Shown: positions 9,037 to 16,662 of the stretch, piece by piece
How positions within the stretch are numbered: the first letter of the stretch is position 1
How the letters are laid out: the number at the start of each line of letters is the position of its first letter
NCBI RefSeq assembly: GCF_014145665.1
Contig: NZ_JACHTD010000006.1
Coordinates: 124,001-188,000, forward strand
Direction: 5' to 3'
Length of the DNA stretch: 64,000 bases
Source: Myroides sp. NP-2
Lineage (GTDB): Bacteria; Bacteroidota; Bacteroidia; Flavobacteriales; Flavobacteriaceae
Notes under the pieces: model-generated
Databases searched by the model: none
What the model saw: only the letters and a program-made list of their open reading frames with translations
What the model was told of the DNA's origin: nothing
Program-made: the position numbers and the translations under genes

Positions 9037-9618
9037 ATGAATATACTAGTCATCAATGGACATCCTAATCCAACGAGTCTTACGACCTCTTTGGCACAAA
9101 CATATATTGAAACTGCACAAAGTTTAGGTGCTTCAGTTCGTTATCTGCCGATCGGCGACCTACACTTTAATCCGAATCTTCAATACGGATATGCAAAACG
9201 CATAGAATTAGAACCCGATTTACTTCGTGCATTAGACGATATCAATTGGAGTACCCATCAGGTTTGGATATACCCGATGTGGTGGGTTGGCATGCCTGCA
9301 ATTATGAAAGGATTTTTTGATCGTTTATTTTTACCGGGATTAGTGTTTAAGCATCATATGACCAAGCCTACCGAAGGACTTTTACAAGGTAAAACAGCAC
9401 GTATTATAGTCACTATGGGTGATCTATCTCCAGAAATCCATCACTCCGTTTATCGCGATAGTGGCATCACTCCCTTACAAGAAGGCATATTAACCTATTG
9501 CGGTGTTCAAGTAGAAGAAGCCGAAGTATTTGGTCCTCTAAACGATTATAGTCCAGATGACATCCGTCAACTCCTCTTACAAATGAAAGAAAAAGCGAAA
9601 GAGGATGTGAAAAAATAG
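9037..9618 (+). CDS. NAD(P)H-dependent oxidoreductase (flavodoxin-like, MdaB/KefF type)
   Basis: 193 residues. Starts VINGHPNPTSLTTSLAQTY, the FMN-phosphate loop of the NQO1-like family, and has the YPMWWVGMPAIMKGFFDR motif typical of these FMN/FAD quinone reductases. Three bases after the esterase gene, last in the operon. Its final 24 codons and the 40 bases beyond them recur at 20672-20786, where only the 3' end survives (see the repeats). This marks one edge of the type VI cargo insertion. Confidence 0.9.
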   Translation: MNILVINGHPNPTSLTTSLAQTYIETAQSLGASVRYLPIGDLHFNPNLQYGYAKRIELEPDLLRALDDINWSTHQVWIYPMWWVGMPAIMKGFFDRLFLPGLVFKHHMTKPTEGLLQGKTARIIVTMGDLSPEIHHSVYRDSGITPLQEGILTYCGVQVEEAEVFGPLNDYSPDDIRQLLLQMKEKAKEDVKK

Positions 9619-9660
9619 TATTCGGTCAAGGTAAAAAAACAACCTTGTTGAAAATGCGAT
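9546..9660 (+). repeat. 115-bp direct repeat, copy A (3' end of the oxidoreductase gene)
   Basis: Aligns without gaps to 20672-20786 with 7 differences by eye (about 94% identity). Covers the last codons of the gene, the stop and a small hairpin (CAAGGT...ACCTTG). The two copies bracket the type VI cargo cluster. Confidence 0.9.
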
Positions 9661-9689
9661 GAGACCAGTAGCGCTTGGACGTAAAAACT

Positions 9690-9727
9690 CCCTCTTTGCA
9701 GGATCACATGATGCTGCACAAAGAGGG
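9690..9727. terminator. Possible terminator hairpin downstream of the operon
   Basis: 9-bp inverted repeat CCCTCTTTG/CAAAGAGGG between the plus-strand operon and the minus-strand cargo cluster. There is no strong T run after it on either strand, so its role as terminator is uncertain. Confidence 0.45.
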
Positions 9728-9770
9728 ACGATGATTTATACTTTTATTGCTAATTGCAAAAAGTATGATG

Positions 9771-10253
9771 TTAATCCATACCAATGGCATAAAAATAGTA
9801 CAGATCTATATCTTTAATAGCATACGATGCAGCGATATCACGAGCCATTTCTCCTAAATAATTCCCTCCAAAAAGAGCTACTTTACTTACTATACTAAAA
9901 GTATTTTTTGCTCTATTCCATTTTACTCTAGAGTTATACTTACCTATTGCTTTCTGATGGTTACTTGTATTATTAGCCCCTTGTCTAGTCCCATTTTTAT
10001 TACTAAAAATATCTTTGTCCTTTTGCATCTGCTCAGCTAATTCAGGATTAGATACAACAGAGTTCCACTGTGTTTTACATTTAAAATCCTCGTCAATAAC
10101 AATATCAATTTCTACTAAAAGAACTTTTTCTTTACTTCCTAACAAAACAGAAGATTGTACACGACGATTCTTATCTATTTGCAATTTTCTATAATCCGTA
10201 CCTACATGATGGGTACAGACTACATAATTTCCTTCATATAAATAGCTACTCAT
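9771..10253 (-). CDS. Hypothetical protein at the end of the type VI cargo cluster
   Basis: 160 residues, no signal peptide or membrane segment. The N-terminal half is beta-rich (YLYEGNYVVCTHHVG, KEKVLLVEIDIVIDEDFKCK). The C-terminal half has a polar linker and a hydrophobic segment (SIVSKVALFGGNYLGEM). I do not recognise a family. The early Cys and the 'V-V-C...G' pattern faintly recall PAAR-like DUF4280 spike proteins, but this is weak. Its ATG overlaps the end of the upstream gene by 8 bases, so the two are probably co-translated. Confidence 0.6.
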   Translation of the reverse strand: MSSYLYEGNYVVCTHHVGTDYRKLQIDKNRRVQSSVLLGSKEKVLLVEIDIVIDEDFKCKTQWNSVVSNPELAEQMQKDKDIFSNKNGTRQGANNTSNHQKAIGKYNSRVKWNRAKNTFSIVSKVALFGGNYLGEMARDIAASYAIKDIDLYYFYAIGMD

Positions 10254-10803
10254 CTTTTATATATTTGGGATTAATATACATGCGCATAGCCTTATGACCT
10301 TTTCCTAATGAAGTATGCACCTCTTGTCTTTCAAAACCGTATTGATTTACAAAAACTCGTAAAATATGTTGCACTTCAGCAAATTGATCAACATTAGATT
10401 GTTTTGAAGAAAGTCTAATGCCAAATTTAAATATAGTATTATCTGTGAAATAAAAACGCAAACTTCCTTTTCCCATATTTGAGTTTTGTCCTCTAATATC
10501 AGCCCCATAAATCTTCTCTATTTCCTCAATCTTTTTAGACAACACTAATTTTTCATTTTTATACACTTCCATATTATCATTTTCAAACACTATTTTTAAA
10601 GAATACTTAGTAAAGTAAATAGTGCCATAAACTAAAACTTGCCAAATTGCTCCCATTAGAATCACACGAGCAAGCATATTATGAGTAATAAGAATACTAC
10701 CAATTAATAAAGCTATGTTAAGACTAATAAACATAAGCCCTAAAAGCCCTAAAAAACCAAGACTTGACGCTTTTAGACTAAACTCTTTCTCTATCTTTTT
10801 CAT
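10246..10803 (-). CDS. Small membrane protein with a PH-like tail
   Basis: 185 residues if started at the ATG at 10803, preceded by AATTAAAAAG. An in-frame TTG at 10893 would add 30 residues. Two hydrophobic segments (about residues 14-36 and 40-58) are followed by a beta-rich domain (EVYKNEKLVLSKKIEEIEKI, SLRFYFTDNTIFKFGI). Its length and layout match the neighbour at 11146, and its C-terminus resembles the fragment at 10808. A candidate immunity protein for a membrane-acting effector, from context only. Confidence 0.65.
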   Translation of the reverse strand: MKKIEKEFSLKASSLGFLGLLGLMFISLNIALLIGSILITHNMLARVILMGAIWQVLVYGTIYFTKYSLKIVFENDNMEVYKNEKLVLSKKIEEIEKIYGADIRGQNSNMGKGSLRFYFTDNTIFKFGIRLSSKQSNVDQFAEVQHILRVFVNQYGFERQEVHTSLGKGHKAMRMYINPKYIKDE

Positions 10804-10807
10804 CTTT

Positions 10808-11011
10808 TTAATAATTCGAATTAATATACATAAACATATACTTACTTTTTCCCAACTTAGTATAATGATCTTGTTTAACGAAACCATATTCATCTATAAA
10901 ATAACTAGGTTGAGTAAAATACACCAAGAACAAATTATCCTTCCCTACAGATGAAGCTGTGATGAAATCCGTATATTTGGCTGTAAGAGAAGCAACTAAA
11001 AAATGGTACAT
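10808..11011 (-). pseudogene. C-terminal scrap of a paralogue of the 10246 gene
   Basis: The translated tail (FIDEYGFVKQDHYTKLGKSK then MYINSNY) lines up with the tail of the 10246 product (FVNQYGFERQEVHTSLGKGH then MYINPKY). The preceding part does not match, and there are no membrane segments. This looks like what is left after loss of the front of a duplicated gene. It could instead be a short independent gene of 67 codons. Confidence 0.55.
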
Positions 11012-11145
11012 GCCTGTGAGAAACTGGGGAGTGATTATTGATCAATTCTTAATCCTATTTAAGAAAGGGTTAGACTCTAGAAAGTAAAACCTAACCCAAG
11101 CTTTATTTTTGAACTCACACACTTTAAGAGACAGTGCCTAATAAA

Positions 11146-11703
11146 TTATAAAACACTAAAAATTTTTCCAAAAAATAAAATCATTAATATTAATGGAAAT
11201 GCATAAATCATCCCTGCCATTCGTATCAGATTATCACTAAATTTATGTTTTTCTTGTATTTTATGTTTTTTTAAATATAATTCTATTTCAGACATATAGT
11301 TGACATCAATATGCAATACATGTTTCTTTCCTTTCTTAGTCTTAATTCGAAATAAAAAATACTTTTCTATATTTGTACACATATAGTAATCCTGTATATC
11401 ACTTAGATTTACTACTCTGTCTTTATAAATCATACGCTCTGGAGTGAATGTTACCACTATAGCTGTCTCATTAAGATGCTTAACCATATATCTAAATAAC
11501 AATCCTCCTACTGCTGCTACTAATATTAACCGGGTGCTTTTATTATAAGAGGCTGCCAACATAGCAGGTGCTATTACTGGTATCCACATATATAATACTT
11601 TTAGCGATGTATAATAATTAAAAGCTTTTATATCTATTAACTCTTTTAAATTCTTCTTGTTATCTACTTCTTTATACTGATTCTGCGGCCAATCTTTTCT
11701 CAT
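11146..11703 (-). CDS. Small membrane protein, candidate immunity protein
   Basis: 185 residues. Two hydrophobic segments (about 36-54 and 60-73), a beta-rich middle (AIVVTFTPERMIYKDRVVNLSDIQ, FLFRIKTKKGKKHVLHI) and a third hydrophobic segment at the C-terminus (about 160-182). The layout resembles membrane-anchored bacterial PH-like domain proteins and the gene at 10246, although the sequences are clearly diverged. No recognised family. ATG at 11703. Confidence 0.6.
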   Translation of the reverse strand: MRKDWPQNQYKEVDNKKNLKELIDIKAFNYYTSLKVLYMWIPVIAPAMLAASYNKSTRLILVAAVGGLLFRYMVKHLNETAIVVTFTPERMIYKDRVVNLSDIQDYYMCTNIEKYFLFRIKTKKGKKHVLHIDVNYMSEIELYLKKHKIQEKHKFSDNLIRMAGMIYAFPLILMILFFGKIFSVL

Positions 11704-11806
11704 CCCTATTTTATTTAACCTATAAATCCACTTGCTTTAATTCAAACTTAGAAATAATTTGATAATTATTCTTTACCTGTTCACTCATTGTAATACTCGC
11801 AGATTT

Positions 11807-12310
11807 CTAATTCTTTTTTGTTTCAGTATCCATTAGTTTTAATAAATAAGGCATTCTATACTCTCCATGCATTTGTTGGATATATTCTTTTGCTTTATTC
11901 AATTCAATACCAACTGCTGAGACATATAAAGGCTTTTTACTTTCTCCTCTATAGACCTGCGCTACAAGCTGAGCAGAAGTAAAAAAATATGACTTAGCTA
12001 CACCTATTACAGGTATTTTAGTGTCTAAAGCTTCAAATACATAACTACCCAATCCCTTTTTTTTATGGTCATCTAAATAAACATAACCATCTACTATAAT
12101 CAATTCAATGTACTCTCGATTAAGCGTATTTACCAATTCTAAAATACATGGTAGCTCTCTTTTATAGAAAGCTCCTGGCTCATACTCTTTCTGTAGAGGT
12201 AACAACTTTTCTATAATATCTATAGGAGCTTTTGAATCAAAAGATTCAAACAAAACACCTACTACCTTTGCCCCAGTCTCGTAGTAGTACACATCTACTG
12301 CTAATATCAT
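11807..12310 (-). CDS. Endonuclease V homologue
   Basis: 167 residues. Shows the endonuclease V pattern: AVDVYY (Asp 6), YEPGAFYKRE (Glu 52), VDGYVYLDDHKK (Asp 74, His 82), IGVAKS (Lys 106) and a C-terminal HGEYRMP...D (His 148, Asp 161). These positions match the metal-binding and inosine-pocket residues of Nfi. The family cleaves near deoxyinosine in DNA or inosine in RNA. It is shorter than E. coli Nfi (about 220) but similar to short Bacteroidota members. Its place inside a type VI cargo cluster is unusual; it may be passenger DNA repair or a nuclease tied to the module. Confidence 0.75.
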   Translation of the reverse strand: MILAVDVYYYETGAKVVGVLFESFDSKAPIDIIEKLLPLQKEYEPGAFYKRELPCILELVNTLNREYIELIIVDGYVYLDDHKKKGLGSYVFEALDTKIPVIGVAKSYFFTSAQLVAQVYRGESKKPLYVSAVGIELNKAKEYIQQMHGEYRMPYLLKLMDTETKKN

Positions 12311-12338
12311 ATTTAGATTTTTTAATCTTACAACGACT

Positions 12339-12878
12339 TCAAATATTATAAGGAGGTCTTAAATAAGGGTTATCTCTTTTAAACTCATATTCTACCAATT
12401 CCTTATCAGATAGTTCTAACAACATTCTTATATACTTCGGTAGTCTTTCATAAGACATATTAGTTATTATCTTATCACCTTCGGGTATTTTGTCCCCTTT
12501 AGTTACATCGTAGTAAAATTTTTGAACATTAATTATCTCATAATTATGACCTATTTCTAAATATTTCACTAATCTACCATTATAGTTTATACTTACTGAT
12601 GTAAGGTATCCCTTCTCAAATTCTTTTGAGATTCCAAACTCAATATTTCCTCTACACTCACTAATCAGTATCAATTCTTCTTCTTCATTATACACATGCT
12701 CCAATCCATTTTTTAAACCATCTATAAATTCTGCTTCACTTTCTATCTTACCTTGCCATTTATTATATATTACTCCCGTATAAGGCTTCGTTAATTCCGG
12801 GTCTAAATAGTATGTTACTATCCCATTTACATCATTCTCTACATAAAATGAATCATCAATATCTTCTAATCTCATCAT
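12339..12878 (-). CDS. MORN-like (YwqK-type) protein, candidate immunity protein
   Basis: 179 residues, two adjacent in-frame ATGs (12878, 12875). The segment YTGVIYNKWQGKIESEAEF then GLKNGLEHVYNEEEEL is a MORN-like repeat pair as found in YwqK-family 'antitoxin' proteins that often sit beside secreted toxins. No signal peptide, so cytoplasmic. Role inferred from family context. Confidence 0.65.
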   Translation of the reverse strand: MMRLEDIDDSFYVENDVNGIVTYYLDPELTKPYTGVIYNKWQGKIESEAEFIDGLKNGLEHVYNEEEELILISECRGNIEFGISKEFEKGYLTSVSINYNGRLVKYLEIGHNYEIINVQKFYYDVTKGDKIPEGDKIITNMSYERLPKYIRMLLELSDKELVEYEFKRDNPYLRPPYNI

Positions 12879-12921
12879 TTTTTTTTATATTATTTGTGTC
12901 CATGTAGTTGAATTCCATCAG

Positions 12922-13059
12922 TCAATTATTCACACTTGGCGTGTAATATTTAGAACACTCAAGATGTACTTGCTCTGGGGCATACTTTGTTATTGTCTTT
13001 TGAGCACAACTACGTACTTCTAAGTTCAAAAAAAGAAGAACATATATACTCCTCTGCAT
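12922..13059 (-). pseudogene. Remnant of a duplicated immunity-like lipoprotein gene
   Basis: 45 codons from ATG 13059: a signal sequence with lipobox Cys (VRSCAQKTITK) and then unrelated residues to a stop. The SCAQKTITK stretch is identical to that of the lipoprotein at 13062-14018, with a 27-base exact nucleotide match. This is the 5' end of a paralogue whose body has been lost. The start lies 2 bases beyond the stop of that gene. Confidence 0.65.
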
Positions 13060-13061
13060 AA

Positions 13062-14018
13062 TCAACGGATTACTTCTAATGGTGCTCCTGCCTTAGGGCG
13101 GTGGAGATACATAAAGTATTGTGTCGCATCACCATTACTATCTTCTCTCATTAATGCAGAGAAATTAATATAATACTTATCTTCCATTTTGGCTAATTTT
13201 ACAATCTTTCCATTACCATAAAATTTCATTTGGTAACCAAAGAAGATAAAGGGAGCTTTCTCGTTAACATCTTCTACAAGACCATTAACTATAGCTTTAG
13301 ATTTATATTCCTTATTCTGATATAGAGATTGTGCTATTTCATATTGTCTCTTATAATACTTCCCTGCTAATCCATTAACATCTTGACTTTCGTAAAGATG
13401 TATTAAATCCTTATAAAATACTTCAACTTCTTTTAGCAATTCTTCTTTATTCTCTTTAGACAAATCAACACTATTAGTCCATCCCTGCACTTCATGCTCA
13501 TAGGGCACTTCTGGAGCATCAAAGAATAAATTAATCTCATAGAATGGTACTTTGCCTTCCTTCTTAGACATCTCATAGGTAAAAACATCTTTAAAGTCTT
13601 TAACCTTCTGTTGACTATAATCGCCATAATTAATACTTAGCTTTAATTCTGCTAAAGACAAATCTATTTCTTTCCCCATATTAAACTCATCATCCACAGG
13701 AGGTGTCATTCGCACAGTCAGAGATTGTTTACCTGGTTTTAAGATAGCCTCATTTATAGGTATTGATCCTGTAATAATTCCTGGATCATAATTAAATTTA
13801 ATAGGATAATCATTTACTAACAACTCAAAACTAAAATTAGCGGCTGTAGCTATATGTAGTGTGTACTCTGGATTATACTTGTATCTCTTTACTTCTTTAT
13901 AGATATTGGCTACTTTCTGTACATTTTCCATATCGATTATTTCTTCTTTTGTTATTGTCTTTTGAGCACAACTATTTAGCCCTATACTCAAAAAAAAAAC
14001 GATTAATACTCTTTTCAT
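13062..14018 (-). CDS. Lipoprotein, candidate immunity protein for the LysM effector
   Basis: 318 residues. Signal peptide MKRVLIVFFLSIGLNSC with lipobox Cys 17. The mature part has beta-rich sequence (TLHIATAANFSFELLVNDYPIKF, KQSLTVRMTPPVD) and a helical part around 190-235. No known domain recognised. It follows the LysM-headed candidate effector by only 4 bases. A lipid-anchored protein there fits a periplasmic immunity role. This is inference from order and localisation. Confidence 0.7.
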   Translation of the reverse strand: MKRVLIVFFLSIGLNSCAQKTITKEEIIDMENVQKVANIYKEVKRYKYNPEYTLHIATAANFSFELLVNDYPIKFNYDPGIITGSIPINEAILKPGKQSLTVRMTPPVDDEFNMGKEIDLSLAELKLSINYGDYSQQKVKDFKDVFTYEMSKKEGKVPFYEINLFFDAPEVPYEHEVQGWTNSVDLSKENKEELLKEVEVFYKDLIHLYESQDVNGLAGKYYKRQYEIAQSLYQNKEYKSKAIVNGLVEDVNEKAPFIFFGYQMKFYGNGKIVKLAKMEDKYYINFSALMREDSNGDATQYFMYLHRPKAGAPLEVIR

Positions 14019-14022
14019 TTTT

Positions 14023-15369
14023 TTATGATTTTAAATAAAATTTGTCTGTCTTACCAGTCCATTCAGCAAATGTTGTTTTTCCTTCTATCTCTTTTTTATA
14101 ACCTGCAACTTTCTCTGCTTTTTTATTATCTTTCTCTTTTCTTAACTCAACAACAATCATAGCAGAGAATTCTAACAATATTCCCTCAAAAATAAGTTCT
14201 GTTTGCATATAGACTCCTTTGCGGTCAACACCTAAACTAAAATTTGTTCCTAATCCTGAACTAGCTCCTGCACTAAATCCTAACTTAGCTATTGCTTTAT
14301 AGTTCAAAATTTGCTTAGTACTGGATAAATTAAGTTTTAGTTCTAATTTTACCTGGATTGATGCCCCTCCTTTTGCGGATATATCCTTGAAACCCGCTAA
14401 CATATTATGTTGAAAACCTACTTCTGCTTTAATTTGACCAGACACTATAAAATCTAAATTAAAACAACTATCATCATCAGCTAACAAGTCCATTAGAATA
14501 TCAACAGTCTTTAATAATGCATATGCAATAGGATGTTTTCGAGCTACCAATTCTAGAATATCCCATCTTATAGATGTACCTACTAAAGGGCTAGCACTCA
14601 AATTAATATCAATCCCTAATCCTTGCCTCCCTACTAATGAAGGATATTCTTTAGAATCAATAGCTTCATAAAACCATGAGCCTGCAAAAGCAATTTTGGG
14701 ATATAGAATTTCATATTCTACAGATTTTCGGCCTTTATAAAACAGATTCCGATCTAATAAATCCCTGTTTTCACCAATGGCTGTAAAAGCTTTATCGACC
14801 TTTTTAATTATATCATCCGAAACCTCAGATTGATAATACTGCTTTAACTTAGGTAGGGTATCTTCCTTCCATCTTTTGACTATCTCTGTGTCATTGGATA
14901 TTGAGTCTATCTTTCCATTTGAAGTTGTCATAAGTTCTAAAGGATACATAGTTTTATCCATTTTTTCAAACATCTGTTCTACTACTCTTTCAACTCCTTT
15001 ATTATTGATAAACACTCGTTCTTTAAATAGAGTGACTTTTTGTTGATTTCGATTGACCTTTATCTTATAATGAATTTGAAGTTGCTTAGGTGAGTACTTT
15101 ATGTGCACCCCATATTCCTTATCCGAAGTTATAGATTGTAACCGAAGTTGTGTACTAGCTAGGGTAATGTCTTGCCTAGTCAGATAGTTATCCGCAGGCA
15201 TATACACAGACTCTAAATATTTAGGAAAGGAGATGCTCAATAAATCCACTACAGAGCAGCGAGCATTGTGAAACTCTACCAACTCCTGCATAGTGATATC
15301 GTACTCTGCAGCTAAATCTTCTAGGGTAGGATAGCCTTTTGTTTTCACTCTTATAAAATCTTCTTTCAT
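14023..15369 (-). CDS. LysM-headed candidate type VI effector
   Basis: 448 residues, no signal peptide. Residues about 5-50 (VKTKGYPTLEDLAAEYDI then MQELVEFHNARC) resemble a LysM peptidoglycan-binding domain. The C-terminal half is rich in alternating beta segments (GQIKAEVGFQHNML, GASIQVKLELKLNL, KAIAKLGFSAGASSGLG, GVYMQTELIFEGIL), as in beta-barrel or pore-like proteins. It ends with a charged tail. No catalytic motif seen. Located downstream of vgrG and just upstream of a lipoprotein gene, as expected for an effector/immunity pair. Its activity is unknown. Confidence 0.6.
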   Translation of the reverse strand: MKEDFIRVKTKGYPTLEDLAAEYDITMQELVEFHNARCSVVDLLSISFPKYLESVYMPADNYLTRQDITLASTQLRLQSITSDKEYGVHIKYSPKQLQIHYKIKVNRNQQKVTLFKERVFINNKGVERVVEQMFEKMDKTMYPLELMTTSNGKIDSISNDTEIVKRWKEDTLPKLKQYYQSEVSDDIIKKVDKAFTAIGENRDLLDRNLFYKGRKSVEYEILYPKIAFAGSWFYEAIDSKEYPSLVGRQGLGIDINLSASPLVGTSIRWDILELVARKHPIAYALLKTVDILMDLLADDDSCFNLDFIVSGQIKAEVGFQHNMLAGFKDISAKGGASIQVKLELKLNLSSTKQILNYKAIAKLGFSAGASSGLGTNFSLGVDRKGVYMQTELIFEGILLEFSAMIVVELRKEKDNKKAEKVAGYKKEIEGKTTFAEWTGKTDKFYLKS

Positions 15370-15452
15370 ATACCACTAGCTTTCACATCTAAGTTTAAGT
15401 TTTTTTTCAATCCTTTTCTAGTAAACATACCTAATACTTCAAACACTCAGTT

Positions 15453-15860
15453 TTAAAACAATGATGAATCCCACTCTATCAGATCATTTACATTCTTCTC
15501 ATCTGGCTTTGACAACTCAAAGTTTAATTTATATACTTCATCTTTTAAGACAGATTTAAATACTCTAACCTTATCATCAGATGTAATAAAAAACCTATAT
15601 CCATATCCATTATGTTTATACTGTCCACTATCTAGAGTCAAGAGAACTTTAGAAACATCAAATTCATTAATAATAACATTAGAGAATCCGAATGGATTGA
15701 AACTCGTAGTGTATACAGTACTTGTATCTAAATCTATTTTATTAAATCTATAGGTATTAACAAGTCCTACACTAGGTTCAGACAAGCTATAAATCACATT
15801 ATCAAGGATTTTAATATCAGTAAACTCTTCTGTTCTATTAATCAATCTCTGGGAACTCAA
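15453..15860 (-). CDS. Hypothetical beta-rich protein, only a TTG start, overlaps the preceding gene
   Basis: 135 codons with no Met anywhere. The only plausible start is the TTG at 15860, inside the last 23 bases of the upstream lipoprotein gene. Repeated beta segments (IKILDNVIYSLSEPSVGLV, FSNVIINEFDVSKVLLTL) suggest a propeller-like or sandwich piece. It may be translated by coupling with the upstream gene, or it may be the surviving 3' end of another immunity-type gene. No family recognised. Confidence 0.45.
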   Translation of the reverse strand: MSSQRLINRTEEFTDIKILDNVIYSLSEPSVGLVNTYRFNKIDLDTSTVYTTSFNPFGFSNVIINEFDVSKVLLTLDSGQYKHNGYGYRFFITSDDKVRVFKSVLKDEVYKLNFELSKPDEKNVNDLIEWDSSLF

Positions 15861-16662
15861 TTAAATATTCTTCTCGCATCAACTTACCTGTCTCATAATT
15901 ATAGCACAATAATACTTTACCAAAACCTAATTTCTTCATTACCTCCCATTCCTTACTTTTCCAATTAATATCTATTTCTAAACGCTTTACGTCTTCCCTA
16001 TCATAGGGATTGATGTAAAAATAATTACTCTGTCTTTCATTACTTTGTCCTATCATTTCCAACTCTCTTCTAAGTAATTCTTCTTTAATCATTTCTTCTC
16101 CTATTAAATTAGTGGTTAGTACTTCTGCATTAATCGCTCTTTCAATAGTCAAAGTATTATAGTTACCAATACCAACTCTAGTCTTTTCTAATTTGCTTAT
16201 TAAACTATCTAAATTAAAAGGTAAAGCATCATACTTTTCTGCATAATCCTCTATTTTTACAATATTTCCTTCTTTATTAAAGAATTTAAAAACTCCATAC
16301 TTAAAACCTAGAAAAATTTTACATAATCTCTCTCTCTCAACATGAATGAGACCTAAGCTATTATATTGTCTAGTAAAAAAATACAAATTTGGAACAGGAG
16401 GAAGAAAACTTTTTAAATAATACCGTTCTTTTTCTCGTAGTACAAATATTGATTTTTCTTCTATAATTGTATCTGATATAGAACTATACCTAGTAAATTT
16501 CCTCTTACTAGAATCACTATTCCCTCCACTACTTACAAAATCATTAAAATTTTTTATATCAAATGTATCAATCTTCACATTAACAATATTACTTTTTTGA
16601 TTAACTTTTAACTCATTACATGAAACATTTATAAAAAACAAAACCAACAAAAAATATTTCAT
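15838..16662 (-). CDS. Lipoprotein, candidate immunity protein for the metzincin effector
   Basis: 274 residues. Signal peptide MKYFLLVLFFINVSC with lipobox Cys 15. The mature part is mixed alpha/beta, with a VFKFFNKEGNIVKIEDY stretch that recalls YwqK-like repeats. Its ATG overlaps the stop of the protease gene (ATGA), so the two are translationally coupled. This is the usual arrangement of a type VI effector and its periplasmic immunity partner. Function inferred from context. Confidence 0.7.
   Translation of the reverse strand: MKYFLLVLFFINVSCNELKVNQKSNIVNVKIDTFDIKNFNDFVSSGGNSDSSKRKFTRYSSISDTIIEEKSIFVLREKERYYLKSFLPPVPNLYFFTRQYNSLGLIHVERERLCKIFLGFKYGVFKFFNKEGNIVKIEDYAEKYDALPFNLDSLISKLEKTRVGIGNYNTLTIERAINAEVLTTNLIGEEMIKEELLRRELEMIGQSNERQSNYFYINPYDREDVKRLEIDINWKSKEWEVMKKLGFGKVLLCYNYETGKLMREEYLIEFPEID

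Noticed and set aside
9771-10253. PAAR-like spike tip (DUF4280)
   Set aside because: Only a faint V-V-C...G resemblance; no PAAR repeats. Kept as hypothetical.
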